DNA of 40,060 nucleotides from NCBI GenBank assembly GCA_017308215.1, contig JAFKFQ010000268.1, positions 1 through 40,060 of the forward strand, written 5' to 3'. A program made the position numbers and the translations under genes. A model generated the notes under the pieces. It searched no databases, had not been told where the DNA came from, and worked only from the letters and a program-made list of their open reading frames with translations. The DNA is from a bacterium. GTDB taxonomy: Bacteria > Planctomycetota > Planctomycetia > Gemmatales > Gemmataceae. Of the stretch, positions 1 to 9,519 are shown one piece after another (the first letter of the stretch is position 1; each line of letters opens with the position of its first letter).

Positions 1-505
1 TCCGGTCCACCTGGTCGTCCATCCGCACCACCCGCCGGGCCTGGCGGGCGTCGAGGTTGACGAACGCGTCGAGCGCCTCGCGGACCATCGCGGTGGTGGT
101 GTCGGTCATGCCGACGAGCTTGTCCGGCAGCGGCACCCCGTCGGCCGCCGGCGGGCCGGCGGAGAGCACGTCCGGGAGCCCGGCCAGGGCGTCGGCCCGC
201 TCGGCGATGTCCACCGCCAGGTCGCCCATCCGCTCGAGGTCGGTGGTGACCATGAACGTGGTGGCGATGCGGCGCAGGTCGGTGGCGACCGGCTGGTGGA
301 GCGCCTGGATCTTCAGGCACTCCTCGTAGATGCCGTTCTCCAGCACGTCGATCGCCTCGTCCCCGGCGATCACCTCGGCGGCGAGCGTGCGGTCGCGCGC
401 CTGGAGCGCTTTCAGCGCCGCGTAGATCGCCTCCTCCACGCGGGCGGCCATGCCGGTCACCCGCCGCTGGAGGTTGTCGAGGTCGCGGGCCAGGTGCTTT
501 CCCAT
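1..505 (-). CDS. phoU: Phosphate signalling regulator PhoU (3' end outside window)
   Basis: The minus-strand frame starts with ATG at 505 (MGKHLARDLDNLQRRV) and stays open for 168 codons to the window edge, so the C-terminus is missing; PhoU is usually about 220-240 residues. The visible part is helical and shows PhoU-type signatures: RVEEAIYAALKAL, an A-x-E-V-I-x-x-D-E-x-I-D segment, and ALHQPVATDLRRIATTF followed by DLERMGDLAVDIAERA, the acidic metal-binding motif of the family. PhoU links the Pst phosphate transporter to the phosphate-sensing histidine kinase and damps phosphate uptake. It lies 108 bases downstream of pstB on the same strand, the usual pstB-phoU order, so co-transcription is likely. 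The gap is filled by a short inverted-repeat element. Identification is confident. Confidence 0.92.
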   Translation of the reverse strand, partial: MGKHLARDLDNLQRRVTGMAARVEEAIYAALKALQARDRTLAAEVIAGDEAIDVLENGIYEECLKIQALHQPVATDLRRIATTFMVTTDLERMGDLAVDIAERADALAGLPDVLSAGPPAADGVPLPDKLVGMTDTTTAMVREALDAFVNLDARQARRVVRMDDQVDR

Positions 506-508
506 GGG

Positions 509-613
509 GAGTTTTCAGTTACCAGTTGTCAGTTTTCAGGCGGCGACTCTGACCACGGAAGGCACGGCCGGCAGCTGTCAGGCTGACACCTGCCGGCGGA
601 GAACTGAAAACTC
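509..613. repeat. Inverted-repeat element between pstB and phoU
   Basis: A perfect 12-bp inverted repeat (gagttttcagtt at 509-520, complement at 602-613) brackets the whole pstB-phoU gap. Inside it the unit cagttttcag occurs again near 530-539, and a smaller palindrome (cagctgtcaggctgaca) lies near 573-589. The AT-rich 'gttttcag' wording is unlike the surrounding sequence and suggests a dispersed intergenic repeat inserted inside an operon. It could also fold as a processing hairpin. Confidence 0.6.
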
Positions 614-1450
<837 letters not shown>

Positions 1451-1785
1451 GGGCGGCTCCGCCGTGGGGAGGGCAATCGCCGTTAGTTTTACCCCCCGAT
1501 TGTGAAGAATTCGAGAAGGACGGGCGAAGTGCAGGCGTGATGCGCGTAAGTCGATCGATCATCCGATCGCTGTTTTCACTGCCGCCCGAACGCGCGAACC
1601 TCACGAGGGGGCAGTCCGAGGTCAAGTCTCGGTTGGGGCTCGAAAACCGCCGAGTTGCAGCCGGACTCGAAGGGAAACGTGCTGCGGCTGTCCGGCCAGA
1701 ACACCTGGACGGCTTCTAGGTCGCCCATGCGGTCCGCGCTACCGGATGACCTCGGCGGCTTCCTCGTCCACGCAACCCCGGCTCG
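1451..1785. other. Intergenic region upstream of pstB
   Basis: These 335 bases lie between the pstB start and the end of the DUF1501 gene, both on the minus strand. Several short frames cross it but none has protein-like composition or a convincing ribosome site. It should hold the promoter of pstB-phoU. I looked for a Pho-box-like direct repeat and could not identify one with confidence. The stretch 1551-1564 (cgatcgatcatccgatcg) is a small palindromic patch. Confidence 0.5.
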
Positions 1786-3210
1786 TCAGAACAGCTCGCG
1801 CACCGGCTCGCCGCCGTTCGGCAGCAGGTTCAGCACGCGGCCGGTCACGTCGGCGTAGGTCGAGTCGAGCGGGATGCCGAAGTGGCGGTACACGGTCGCC
1901 GCGAGGTCGCCGGGCGTCACCGGGCGCGCCGCGATCTGCCCGCCCTCGCGGTCGCTGCGGCCGATCACCTGCGCGTGCCGCAGCCCGCCGCCGGCCAGCA
2001 GCATCGACATCACGTAAGGCCAGTGATTCCGCCCGTCCGTGCTCCCCTGCGTGCCGAGCTGCGGGGTGCGGCCGAACTCGCCCATCGCCAGGACCAACGT
2101 CTGGTCGAGCAGGCCGCGCTGGTCGAGGTCGGCCACGAGCGTGGTGACGAGGTGGTCGAACAGCGGCAGCAGCGGCGTGAGCCCCTTGCGGATGCCGCCG
2201 TAGGGCGGGATGTTGTCGCCGTGCGTGTCCCACGTGCCGGACGCGGTGTGATAGCTCAGGTCGAGCGTGACGAACGCGACGCCGGCCTCGACGAGCCGCC
2301 GCGCCAGCAGCGCCTGCTGGCACCACAGGTGGCTCCCGTAGCGGTCGCGCACGGCGGCGGGCTCCTGCGCCAGGTCGAGCGCGGCGCGGACGCGGCCGCC
2401 GGTGAGCATCTGCACCGCCTGCCGGCCGTACTTGTCGAACCCGTCCATCGCCCCGGTGCGGTCGATGTCGGCGCGGAGGCGGTCGAACCGCCCGAGCAGG
2501 GCGCGGCGGTCGGTCATGCGGTCGGCGGGCACGTCGGCGGGGAGTTCGAACATGGCGCCGTCGGTCGTCCGGCCCGTGTCCTTGCCGACGAGGTCGTAAA
2601 CCGGGAGGCGCGCGGCGGTGTTGGCGAGGAACGGGTCGTACTGGCGGCCGGTGTAGCCGCCGAAGGCGAGGTGGCTGCGCGACCGCATGAACGCGGCGTA
2701 GGCGGGCACGTCGGGCCGGTTCGGGCCGCGGAACTTCGCCACCAGCGAGCCGACCGCCGGGTAGTTGCGGGCCTCCGGGTTGGTGCGCGGCTCGGCGAGG
2801 AGGTTCGCCGTCTGCATCACCGTGTTCGGCTCGTGGTTGCTGTGCCGGCAGTCCACGGAGCGGATCACGGTGAAGCGGTCGAGCGCCGCCGCGAGTTTCG
2901 GCAGGTGCTCGCAGACGAGTACGCCGGGGAGGCGAGTCTGGATCGTGCCGAACGGCCCGCGGTTCTCGGGCGGGCGGTCGGGCTTGGGGTCGAGCGTGTC
3001 GATCTGGCTCGGCCCGCCGGCCATCCACAGCAGGATGACCGACTTCGCCCCCGCGGCGCGGCCCTCGTCGCGCGCCCGGAGCAGGTTCGGGAGCGTGAGC
3101 GAACCGACGCCGGCGAGCCCGGCCTTGAACAGGTTGCGGCGCGACAGCGTGAGCCCGTCGGTGGCGCCGGCGTGGAGGAAGCGAAAAGCGTGCGGATGGG
3201 CGTGTGGCAT
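1786..3210 (-). CDS. DUF1501 family exported protein
   Basis: A DUF1501 protein of 474 residues, starting with MPHAHPHAFRFLHAG at 3210. The frame is open further upstream, but the upstream residues are arginine-rich shadow sequence. Residues about 22-45 (LSRRNLFKAGLAGVGSLTLPNLL) form a twin-arginine-like signal. Family hallmarks follow: SVILLWMAGGPSQIDTLDPKP, RGPFGTIQTRLPGV, LARRLVEAGVAFVTLDL, WDTHGDN, TLVLAMGEFGRTP and NHWPYVMSMLLAGGG. DUF1501 proteins belong to the alkaline phosphatase/sulfatase-like fold group and are abundant in Planctomycetota, often beside DUF1549/DUF1553 cytochrome-like proteins; their substrate is not established. Here the partner is a sulfatase 65 bases upstream on the same strand, suggesting a two-gene unit. 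Export is inferred from the leader only. Confidence 0.9.
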   Translation of the reverse strand: MPHAHPHAFRFLHAGATDGLTLSRRNLFKAGLAGVGSLTLPNLLRARDEGRAAGAKSVILLWMAGGPSQIDTLDPKPDRPPENRGPFGTIQTRLPGVLVCEHLPKLAAALDRFTVIRSVDCRHSNHEPNTVMQTANLLAEPRTNPEARNYPAVGSLVAKFRGPNRPDVPAYAAFMRSRSHLAFGGYTGRQYDPFLANTAARLPVYDLVGKDTGRTTDGAMFELPADVPADRMTDRRALLGRFDRLRADIDRTGAMDGFDKYGRQAVQMLTGGRVRAALDLAQEPAAVRDRYGSHLWCQQALLARRLVEAGVAFVTLDLSYHTASGTWDTHGDNIPPYGGIRKGLTPLLPLFDHLVTTLVADLDQRGLLDQTLVLAMGEFGRTPQLGTQGSTDGRNHWPYVMSMLLAGGGLRHAQVIGRSDREGGQIAARPVTPGDLAATVYRHFGIPLDSTYADVTGRVLNLLPNGGEPVRELF

Positions 3211-3275
3211 GGTGGGAGCCCGGGCGGGGAGGGCGTTTTGACTGTACCCGCTGCGCCGGACGGCCGCAACCGCCA

Positions 3276-4574
3276 TCACTCCGCCGCCCACCAGCCGTCG
3301 AGCCGCTTCGTGAGCTCGGCCAGCTTCGCCGGCTCGGCGGCGGCGAGGTTCTCGTGCTCGTCCGGGTCGCGGTCCACGCGGTACAGCTCGGGGCGGGCGT
3401 TCGGCACCCGCGCCGCGTGCGGGAGGATCAGCTTCCACCCGCCGGCGAGCACCCAGCGGTATTGCAGGTTGGCAGGCGGGCGGCGGATGTCCACCGCGTT
3501 GTGCTCGAACACCTCGCCGAACAGCGCCGGTCGGCGCCGCAGCGCGTCCGGGTCGAGCAGGTTCACGCCGCGCATGTCCGCTGTCGGCCGCAGCCCGACC
3601 GCCGCCAGGACCGTCGGCGCCAGGTCGATCGACGACACCGGGAGGTCATTGACCGCCGGCGCGATCCGCCCCGGCCAGCGGAGCAGCACCGGCGTGCGCA
3701 GCCCGCCGTCGTACTGCGACCGCTTCGACCGCGGCAGGTAGTTCGGCGAGTCGGGGTCTTGCAGCCAGCCGTTGTCGTGCAGGTAGATCACCAGCGTGTC
3801 GCGGGCCAGCCCGGTCGCGTCGAGCTCGGCGAGCAGCTCGCCGACCGTCTCGTCGAACCACTCGCACATCGCCCAGTAGCGGGCGACGTGGAGCGACGGC
3901 GTCTTGTCCTTGTACTTCGCCAGCAGGCGGTCGGGCGGGTTGTGGGGCGAGTGCGGCATCATCGGCGCGTACCACACGAAGAACGGCTTGCCGTCCTTCT
4001 TCGCGCCGGCGAAGAAGTCCCGGACCGGCGCGAGCCCCTGGCGGCCGATCGTGAGGCCGGCGTCGCCGTGGCGGCCGCCCTTGTCCGGGTCGCCGAGCGT
4101 CATCCCCTCCGTGAACCCGCCGCACCGGCAGGCGTTCCCCTCCCACCACTTCCCGGTCTGGAGGCTGACGTACCCGCCCGGCGCGAGCAGCCGCGGCAGC
4201 GTCGGCGAACGCTCGAACAGGCGCACCATCTCGGCCCGCTGCGCGAGGAAGCCCGGGTCGCGGTTCGCGGCGGCGCCGGTGAGCCCCGCCGGGAGCGGCG
4301 GGTCGTTCGAGGTGACGAGGTGCTGGTGTGGGTACAGGCCGGTGATCATCGTCGCCAAACTGGCGCGACACAGGCTGCTGGGCACGTAGCCGCGGTCGAA
4401 CCGGAGCGACTCCTTCGCCAGCTTGTCGAGGTGCGGCGTGCGGATGTGGGCGTGGCCCATGAACCCGTAGTCGCGCCACCCCTGGTCGTCGCCGACGATG
4501 AGGACGACGTTCGGTGCCGCCGCGGCCGGGCCGGCGGCGAGGAGCGCGACGAGGGCGGAGAGGAGGCGTGGCAT
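3276..4574 (-). CDS. Sulfatase family hydrolase with variant active-site motif
   Basis: A 432-residue protein with an N-terminal signal peptide (MPRLLSALVALLAAGPAAAA). The mature part begins with the sulfatase metal site NVVLIVGDDQGWRDYGFMGH. The nucleophile region reads PSSLCRASLATMITGLYPHQH. Later segments FFVWYAPMMPHSPHNPP, TLVIYLHDNGW and SKRSQYDGGLRTPVLLRWPG are typical of type I sulfatases. The formylglycine consensus is C-x-P/A-x-R; here Cys is followed by R-A-S-L, so the Arg position is Leu. The enzyme may therefore be modified inefficiently or act as another phospho- or sulfo-hydrolase. It is predicted to be periplasmic. It precedes the DUF1501 gene on the same strand and is divergent from the repeat-protein gene at 4747; the 172-base gap should carry promoters for both. 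Confidence 0.9.
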   Translation of the reverse strand: MPRLLSALVALLAAGPAAAAPNVVLIVGDDQGWRDYGFMGHAHIRTPHLDKLAKESLRFDRGYVPSSLCRASLATMITGLYPHQHLVTSNDPPLPAGLTGAAANRDPGFLAQRAEMVRLFERSPTLPRLLAPGGYVSLQTGKWWEGNACRCGGFTEGMTLGDPDKGGRHGDAGLTIGRQGLAPVRDFFAGAKKDGKPFFVWYAPMMPHSPHNPPDRLLAKYKDKTPSLHVARYWAMCEWFDETVGELLAELDATGLARDTLVIYLHDNGWLQDPDSPNYLPRSKRSQYDGGLRTPVLLRWPGRIAPAVNDLPVSSIDLAPTVLAAVGLRPTADMRGVNLLDPDALRRRPALFGEVFEHNAVDIRRPPANLQYRWVLAGGWKLILPHAARVPNARPELYRVDRDPDEHENLAAAEPAKLAELTKRLDGWWAAE

Positions 4575-4746
4575 CGGTTCGAGTCCCGGCGGGTGGCGGT
4601 CGCGGCCCGGACATCTTATCCGACCGCTACAGTGTGACTCGCGGGAGTAACGCCCGGCGCGGCGGCCGGTTACACTCTATGCTGTTAGCACGGCGGCCGG
4701 AACTCGTCCGCCCGGCACACGCCCACTCCCCGACCCGAGGTAACGC

Positions 4747-5742
4747 ATGCGGAAGCGGACCACCGCCGGGCTCCTCGCCCTTGCGGCCTTCGCCGGCACT
4801 CTCACCGCCCAGCCCGCCGACCGTGGCCCGGAGGCGAAGCTCCTCTACGGCCACGATCTGAAGGTCCGGCCCGGCGGTAACCCCGACTGGCCGAAGGCGG
4901 CCAAGGTCGGCGTCGAGGTGTTCCAGGACGACACCCTGAAGGCGCTCATCGCCATCACCGAGACGGGCAACCTGGCGGTGGCGCCGGCCGGGCCGGTGGG
5001 GGCGGAGAAGACGAGCAAGTGGCACACCGGGCTGGACCTGAAGGTCCGCAAGGTCGGCGAGCCGGAGTTCACCCAGAAGACCAAGGCGTTCGGCGTCGAG
5101 GTGTACCGCGACACGGGCACGAACAAGCTCATCTACGCCGGCGAGGGCGGGTGGGTGGCGTTCGCCCCGGCGCCGGGCGGCCTGACCGCCGACAAGGGGC
5201 CGAAGTGGCACCACGCCCTCGACCTGAAGGTCCGCCTGCTCGGCGGGGACAACACGTTCGAGTCGGCCAAGAAGATCGGGCTGGAGGTGTACCGCGACGA
5301 GAACACCGGCGGGCTGGTCTACATCACCGAGACGGGCGGGCTGGCGGCGACGCCGGCCGGGCCGGGGGCGGCGGACGTGGCGAAGGCGCAGGGGTGGAAG
5401 CCGGCGCACGGGCTGATCCTGCGCGTCCGCAAGTCGGACGAGCCGGACTTCACCGACAAGACGAAGCGGGTGCCGGTCGAGGTGGTACTGGACGAGACGA
5501 CCGGGAACCTGATCTACGCGACCGAGACGGGGTCGATCGCGGTGGCCCCGCCCGGCGTGAAGACGGGCGAGGAGACGCGGCCGTCGTGGGTCGGGGCGAT
5601 GAACCTGAAGGCCCGCAAGGCGGGTGAGACGGACTTCGCCAAGGCGAAGAAGTACGGCGTCGAGGTGTTCCGCGACAACCGGACCGGACACCTCGTGTTC
5701 GTGTCCGAGACCGGTTCGATCGCCGTGCTGCCGAAGCAGTAA
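4747..5742 (+). CDS. Secreted protein of five tandem ~62-residue repeats, function unknown
   Basis: This 331-residue protein has a signal peptide (MRKRTTAGLLALAAFAGTLTAQ, cleavage near residue 22). The rest consists of five tandem repeats starting near residues 36, 96, 158, 222 and 284. The consensus is roughly L-x-L-K-V-R-K-x-G-E-x-x-F, then K-x-x-G-V-E-V-x-x-D-x-x-T-G-x-L-I-Y-x-x-E-T-G-x-I-A-V-A-P, followed by a 12-15-residue linker. The strand-turn pattern suggests a beta-propeller or repeated beta-sandwich, but I do not recognise the family. Repeats 1 and 2 are the most divergent: 'ETGSIAVAP' becomes 'EGGWVAFAP' in repeat 2. It is divergent from the sulfatase and has no downstream partner; the next gene is convergent. 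It is probably an envelope protein. The gene is certain, the function unknown. Confidence 0.85.
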   Translation: MRKRTTAGLLALAAFAGTLTAQPADRGPEAKLLYGHDLKVRPGGNPDWPKAAKVGVEVFQDDTLKALIAITETGNLAVAPAGPVGAEKTSKWHTGLDLKVRKVGEPEFTQKTKAFGVEVYRDTGTNKLIYAGEGGWVAFAPAPGGLTADKGPKWHHALDLKVRLLGGDNTFESAKKIGLEVYRDENTGGLVYITETGGLAATPAGPGAADVAKAQGWKPAHGLILRVRKSDEPDFTDKTKRVPVEVVLDETTGNLIYATETGSIAVAPPGVKTGEETRPSWVGAMNLKARKAGETDFAKAKKYGVEVFRDNRTGHLVFVSETGSIAVLPKQ

Positions 5743-6087
5743 GGTCGTGTTTGGTGTTTCGGCTCATCCCATCTGGGCCGAACCACTCATCTCATACACG
5801 GTCCGGTTGGACCGTCTGGTCCGGTGAACCGGTGTCTCGCCGATCCCACCGGATCAGACGCCCTCTTCACCCCGAAGGGGTGAGATGAGAGAACCCGGGG
5901 CAACGCCCCGGGGAACCACGTCGGCGGCGTTACGGCCGCGTCGTGCCCCTACGGACACCGCGGGCGCGGTTCCCCGGGGCGTTGCCCCGGGCTATCGAAT
6001 CCCAGGCCGTTGGCCTGAAAACCCGCCCCACCAGACACCCTCAGCCGGATCGTCTATCAGACACGAACACCAACCACCAAACACCAC
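5743..6087. repeat. Palindromic repeat region between convergent genes
   Basis: This non-coding stretch separates the repeat-protein gene from the convergent kinase gene. A perfect 24-bp inverted repeat has arms at 5894-5917 and 5968-5991 (core cccggggcaacgccccgggg). Left of it is a small hairpin caccccgaaggggtg (about 5873-5887). Right of it is the module atcccaggccgttggcctgaaaa (about 5999-6021). The same three modules recur at 14288-14398, so this is a dispersed repeat family. The outer edges carry a 10-bp inverted repeat (gtgtttggtg at 5747-5756, complement at 6075-6084). It may serve as a bidirectional terminator. Short frames across it look artefactual. Confidence 0.75.
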
Positions 6088-9000
6088 TCAGGCCGGAACC
6101 AGATATGTCCCCGCCAGCCGGTCCTGCGGCGCGCGGGACGGGTACGACAGCGCCACCGCGACGTACACCGGTAGCAGCGCCGCGGCGAGGAGCCACAGGG
6201 CCACCGCGGCGCCGGCCTGTCTCGGGTGGTACACCTGAATCCATGTCGAGCCGGCCAGCAGCGCCGTAATCGGCAGCCACACCAGGAGTGCCCGCAGCGC
6301 GCATTGTCGCCGCGACGCCCGCCGGCCGTCCGCCCGCACCACCGCGATCCCGGTCAGCAGCATCGACGCCCCGCCGCGGAGCACCCCGGCGATGAGCACC
6401 CACGCCAGCGGTACCGCCGCCAGGATCACCCACACCGGCCCGGCCTCCGCGCCGCCCGGCGGCACCACCCCGCCCTTCCCCGCCTTGTCCGGCCCCCGCG
6501 CCCACAGCAGCACGTCGCGCATGTTCCGCGGGTCGGTTTCCGGCCGCCACTCACCGACCAGCTTCTTCTCGATCCGCTCCAAAGCCGACCTCTGGAACCC
6601 GAGCAGCGCCGCCCGACGGGCGGCCGACTCCTCGCCCTTCCGCTCGCGCAGCCGCTCGATCCGGGCCGCCGTCAGCGGGTCGTCCAGCGCCCGGCCGACG
6701 CCCTCCATCCGCCGAAGTTGGTTTGCCTGCTCCGGGTCGTTCATCGCCTTCAGCGTCTGGTCGGCCGTGACGGCCTGAACCCCGACCATCATCACCATCA
6801 CCACGCCGACGACCGCGACGGCAAAGAACATCAGCGCCAGCCCGGCGGACAGCACCGCCGCCTGGAGCCCGAGCTGCGCCGCGCGGATCGACGGCGTCAC
6901 CTCCGGCGGGTGGGCGTGGGTCGCGGCGAGGTCGCGGTGGAAGTCGTCGAGCGCCCGGTAACCGCCGCGGGTGAACAGCCGGGTCAGCACCGGCATGGCG
7001 TGCGGCGGAACCGGCGCCTTTACCGGCTCCAGCACCACGATCCCCTGCTGGTCGCGCGGGCGGCCCTCGAGCGTCAGCGCCGCCACCGCCCGCAACAGCG
7101 GGATCGGCTCCGCCCCCGCCGGGGCCGTCACCGGGCCGCCGGGGAAGTCGAGCAACTGCACCCGCCCGTTCGGCTCGACCCACACCTGATCCAGCCCCGC
7201 CCGCGCCGGCGCCGTCCCGTCGTGGGCGGAGGCGCGGAACTCGTCCACGAGCTGTTCGAGCAGGAACCGGGCGTCGGGCCACGGGAGCGGGCGGCGCGGG
7301 TGGATCGTGTCCGCCAGCGGCGCGCCGACCGGGGCGGCGAACGCGGTCCAGGCGTAGTCCGACCCGGCCCAGCACACCCGCCCGCCGCCGAGCCGCCGCA
7401 GCCGCGTCGGGCGTCCGGGGTCGGTGCCGGCGGCGCCCGCGTCCGGGGTCAGCCACAGCACCACGCGCCGGCCCAGCGCCCGGTCCTCGGCCGCCCACAC
7501 CTCGCCGCCGGTCCCGTCCGCCCACAGCCGGCCGCGAACGGCGTACCCGCCGAGCGTCTGCGGCAGCGGGTTCGACCCGCCCGCCGGCACCAGCGCGTCC
7601 AGCGGGTTCGGCTTCGCCGAGACCAGCCGCGGGCGGCGCGTCGGGAACGGCTTCTGGGTGACGTGGCAGCCGCTGACGAGGTCGTGGACGCCGCGGTAGC
7701 CGTCCTTCGTGTGCCGCAGTTGGATCAGCAGCAGGGTCAGCACGCCGGCGAACGCCCCGAGCGCGGCCAGCCCGCCGCCGTACTCCCCGGCGACCGCCGG
7801 GGCGTGGACGAGAAGCAGGAGGAGCAGGCTGAACACGCCGGCCCGCAGCCACGCCCGGCCGAGCCCCGGCGGGCCGGTCTGCCCGACCCGGCTGACCCGC
7901 AGCCCGAGCAGCGCCTTCCCGACCGTGCGCCCGAACAGCCCTTCGAGCGTGGCGAAGTACGCCAGGTCGATCGCGTCCTCGATCGGGTCGATCGGAACCC
8001 CGGCGATCTCGACGTGCTCCCACCCGATCAGCTTGCGGACGACCTCGATCGGCAGGGTGACGACGAGCGTCAGCAGGATGGCGTCGAGGAGGAACGCCCC
8101 GACCAGCGCCCGCGGCCGGGCCGGCGTCTGGCGCGCCGGGATGAGATCGACCAGCGCCTCGCGGAGTTCTTCGAGTGAGGCCCACCGGCGGCCGGGGTCG
8201 CGCTCGAGCCCGGTCATCACGACGCGGTCGAGCGCCGGGCTGACCGCCGGGCAGCGGTCGCGGAGCGGCGTCGCCGGCTCGGTCACCGCCTTCGCCAGCG
8301 CCGCCGTCAGGCTCTCGTGGTGGTACGGCGCCTCGCCGCACAGCAGGTAGTAGAGCGTGGCGCAGACCGAGTACACGTCCGAGCCGTAGTCGAGCGGGTC
8401 GCCGCGGAGCTGCTCGGGCGACGCGAACAGGACGGTGCCGAGGAACGCGCCGCTCTGCGTCAGGTGCCGGTCGGCCGAGCCGGCCAGCGACTTCGACAGC
8501 CCGAAGTCGCCGACCTTCACCCGGTTGTCGGCGGTGAGGAAGCAGTTCGACGGCTTCACGTCGCGGTGGAGCACGCCGAGGCGGTGCGCCTCGGCGAGGC
8601 CGTCGATCGCGTCGAGGATGTGCGGCAGGGCGATGTCGGGCGGGAGCGCGCCGGTCTGGTCCACGAGGTCTTTGAGGGTCCGCCCCGGCATCAGCTCCAT
8701 GACGATGTACGGCCGCCCGGCGTCGGTGTCGGCGGCGAGGACGAACACGCAGCGCGGGTGGGCGATCTGGCTGGCGAGGCGCCCCTCCTGGCGGAACCGC
8801 TCGACCGACGTGGGGCTCGACGACAGCCGGCCGGACAGGAGCTTGACGGCGACGCGGGAGCCGGTGTCGGGCGACTCGCCTTCGTAGACGGCGCCCATCC
8901 CGCCGGCGCCGATGAACCGCACGAGCCGGTACCCGCCGACGACCGCCGGGGGCGGCTCGGACGCGATCTCGCCGGTCTCGGAGAAGGGGACGAACGACCC

Positions 9001-9150
9001 GGTGACCATCCCGGCGGGGACCGGGGTGGTGGCGTCGGGGGTGTCGGCGCGGGACCCGAGTTTCTGCCCGCAGTACATGCAAAACGCGGGCGGCCCGCCG
9101 GGGTCGGCGGTGGACAGCGTCCGCCGGCAGCGGGGGCAGGTGATGGTCAC
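6088..9150 (-). CDS. Ser/Thr protein kinase: zinc ribbon-kinase-RDD-pseudokinase-RDD-like membrane protein
   Basis: A GTG start at 9150 with GGAGG ten bases upstream gives 1020 residues. Domains in order: a zinc ribbon (CPRC...CMYC, residues 5-27); an active kinase, about 74-335, with glycine loop GAGGMGAVY, Lys103, HRDVKPSN (Asp197), DFG 215-217 and SPEQL; and an RDD-type membrane domain, about 345-500. A second, degenerate kinase-like domain spans about 533-745: GGYAVRGRLWADGTGGEVW and LLDFPGG are recognisable but there is no HRD or canonical Lys. Membrane helices and a second RDD-like segment end in DRLAGTYLVP (about 755-1020). The kinase probably senses envelope signals and phosphorylates cytoplasmic targets. 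The tandem duplication with decay of the second copy is unusual. It appears to be a single-gene unit, convergent with the repeat-protein gene. Confidence 0.9.
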   Translation of the reverse strand: MTITCPRCRRTLSTADPGGPPAFCMYCGQKLGSRADTPDATTPVPAGMVTGSFVPFSETGEIASEPPPAVVGGYRLVRFIGAGGMGAVYEGESPDTGSRVAVKLLSGRLSSSPTSVERFRQEGRLASQIAHPRCVFVLAADTDAGRPYIVMELMPGRTLKDLVDQTGALPPDIALPHILDAIDGLAEAHRLGVLHRDVKPSNCFLTADNRVKVGDFGLSKSLAGSADRHLTQSGAFLGTVLFASPEQLRGDPLDYGSDVYSVCATLYYLLCGEAPYHHESLTAALAKAVTEPATPLRDRCPAVSPALDRVVMTGLERDPGRRWASLEELREALVDLIPARQTPARPRALVGAFLLDAILLTLVVTLPIEVVRKLIGWEHVEIAGVPIDPIEDAIDLAYFATLEGLFGRTVGKALLGLRVSRVGQTGPPGLGRAWLRAGVFSLLLLLLVHAPAVAGEYGGGLAALGAFAGVLTLLLIQLRHTKDGYRGVHDLVSGCHVTQKPFPTRRPRLVSAKPNPLDALVPAGGSNPLPQTLGGYAVRGRLWADGTGGEVWAAEDRALGRRVVLWLTPDAGAAGTDPGRPTRLRRLGGGRVCWAGSDYAWTAFAAPVGAPLADTIHPRRPLPWPDARFLLEQLVDEFRASAHDGTAPARAGLDQVWVEPNGRVQLLDFPGGPVTAPAGAEPIPLLRAVAALTLEGRPRDQQGIVVLEPVKAPVPPHAMPVLTRLFTRGGYRALDDFHRDLAATHAHPPEVTPSIRAAQLGLQAAVLSAGLALMFFAVAVVGVVMVMMVGVQAVTADQTLKAMNDPEQANQLRRMEGVGRALDDPLTAARIERLRERKGEESAARRAALLGFQRSALERIEKKLVGEWRPETDPRNMRDVLLWARGPDKAGKGGVVPPGGAEAGPVWVILAAVPLAWVLIAGVLRGGASMLLTGIAVVRADGRRASRRQCALRALLVWLPITALLAGSTWIQVYHPRQAGAAVALWLLAAALLPVYVAVALSYPSRAPQDRLAGTYLVPA

Positions 9151-9519
9151 CGCCGTGGAACCTCCGGCCCGTGGTCGAAGGGGTGTTCGCCGCGAGTCGT
9201 GGGAGATTATCGGGACCGGCAGGCGAAACACAAGCACCGTCGCGCAACCCGGGCGCAACAGGCCAGGCAGATGGTCAGGCGGGTGTCAGACATGGTGGCG
9301 TTCGGGCCGGCTTCATTGGGTACGGGCAAGGGGCATCTCCCCGAAAGCAACGAGCCGGTCGCAGGAAATTTCGTCGGAGCGATCCGCCGGGCGGAGGGCC
9401 GGTGTTTGACCGGTGTCCGGTGCCACGCTACGTTCGCGCGATTGCGGACGCACGGGGTAGCGCAACTTGCGCTTCGAGCGCCGGTCCTGGCTCGACATTT
9501 CCCCGAACACCCCCGCGCA
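9151..9519. other. Intergenic region upstream of the kinase gene
   Basis: These 369 bases lie between two minus-strand genes. Small frames such as a 65-codon minus-strand one at 9313-9510 have arginine- and proline-rich content without a ribosome site and are not supported. The region should contain the kinase promoter and the end of the dehydrogenase transcript. The segment 9404-9421 (tgtttgaccggtgtccgg) holds a short imperfect repeat. I see no clear terminator. Confidence 0.4.

Noticed and set aside
1451..1785. Pho box upstream of pstB
   Set aside because: No pair of matching direct repeats at the expected spacing could be made out by eye.
1882..3741. 619-codon plus-strand frame across the DUF1501 and sulfatase genes
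   Set aside because: Antisense artefact of high third-position GC.
5885..6269. Short frames across the palindromic repeat
   Set aside because: They translate repeat modules (PGATPRG, VAPGYRIPGRWP); the same wording recurs at the second repeat copy, so they are repeat artefacts.
6226..8178. 650-codon open frame opposite the tandem kinase
   Set aside because: Shadow of the kinase coding strand; composition is dominated by Arg, Pro and Gln and no domain is visible.
9313..9510. 65-codon minus-strand frame upstream of the tandem kinase
   Set aside because: No ribosome site and no protein-like periodicity; composition resembles non-coding GC-rich DNA.
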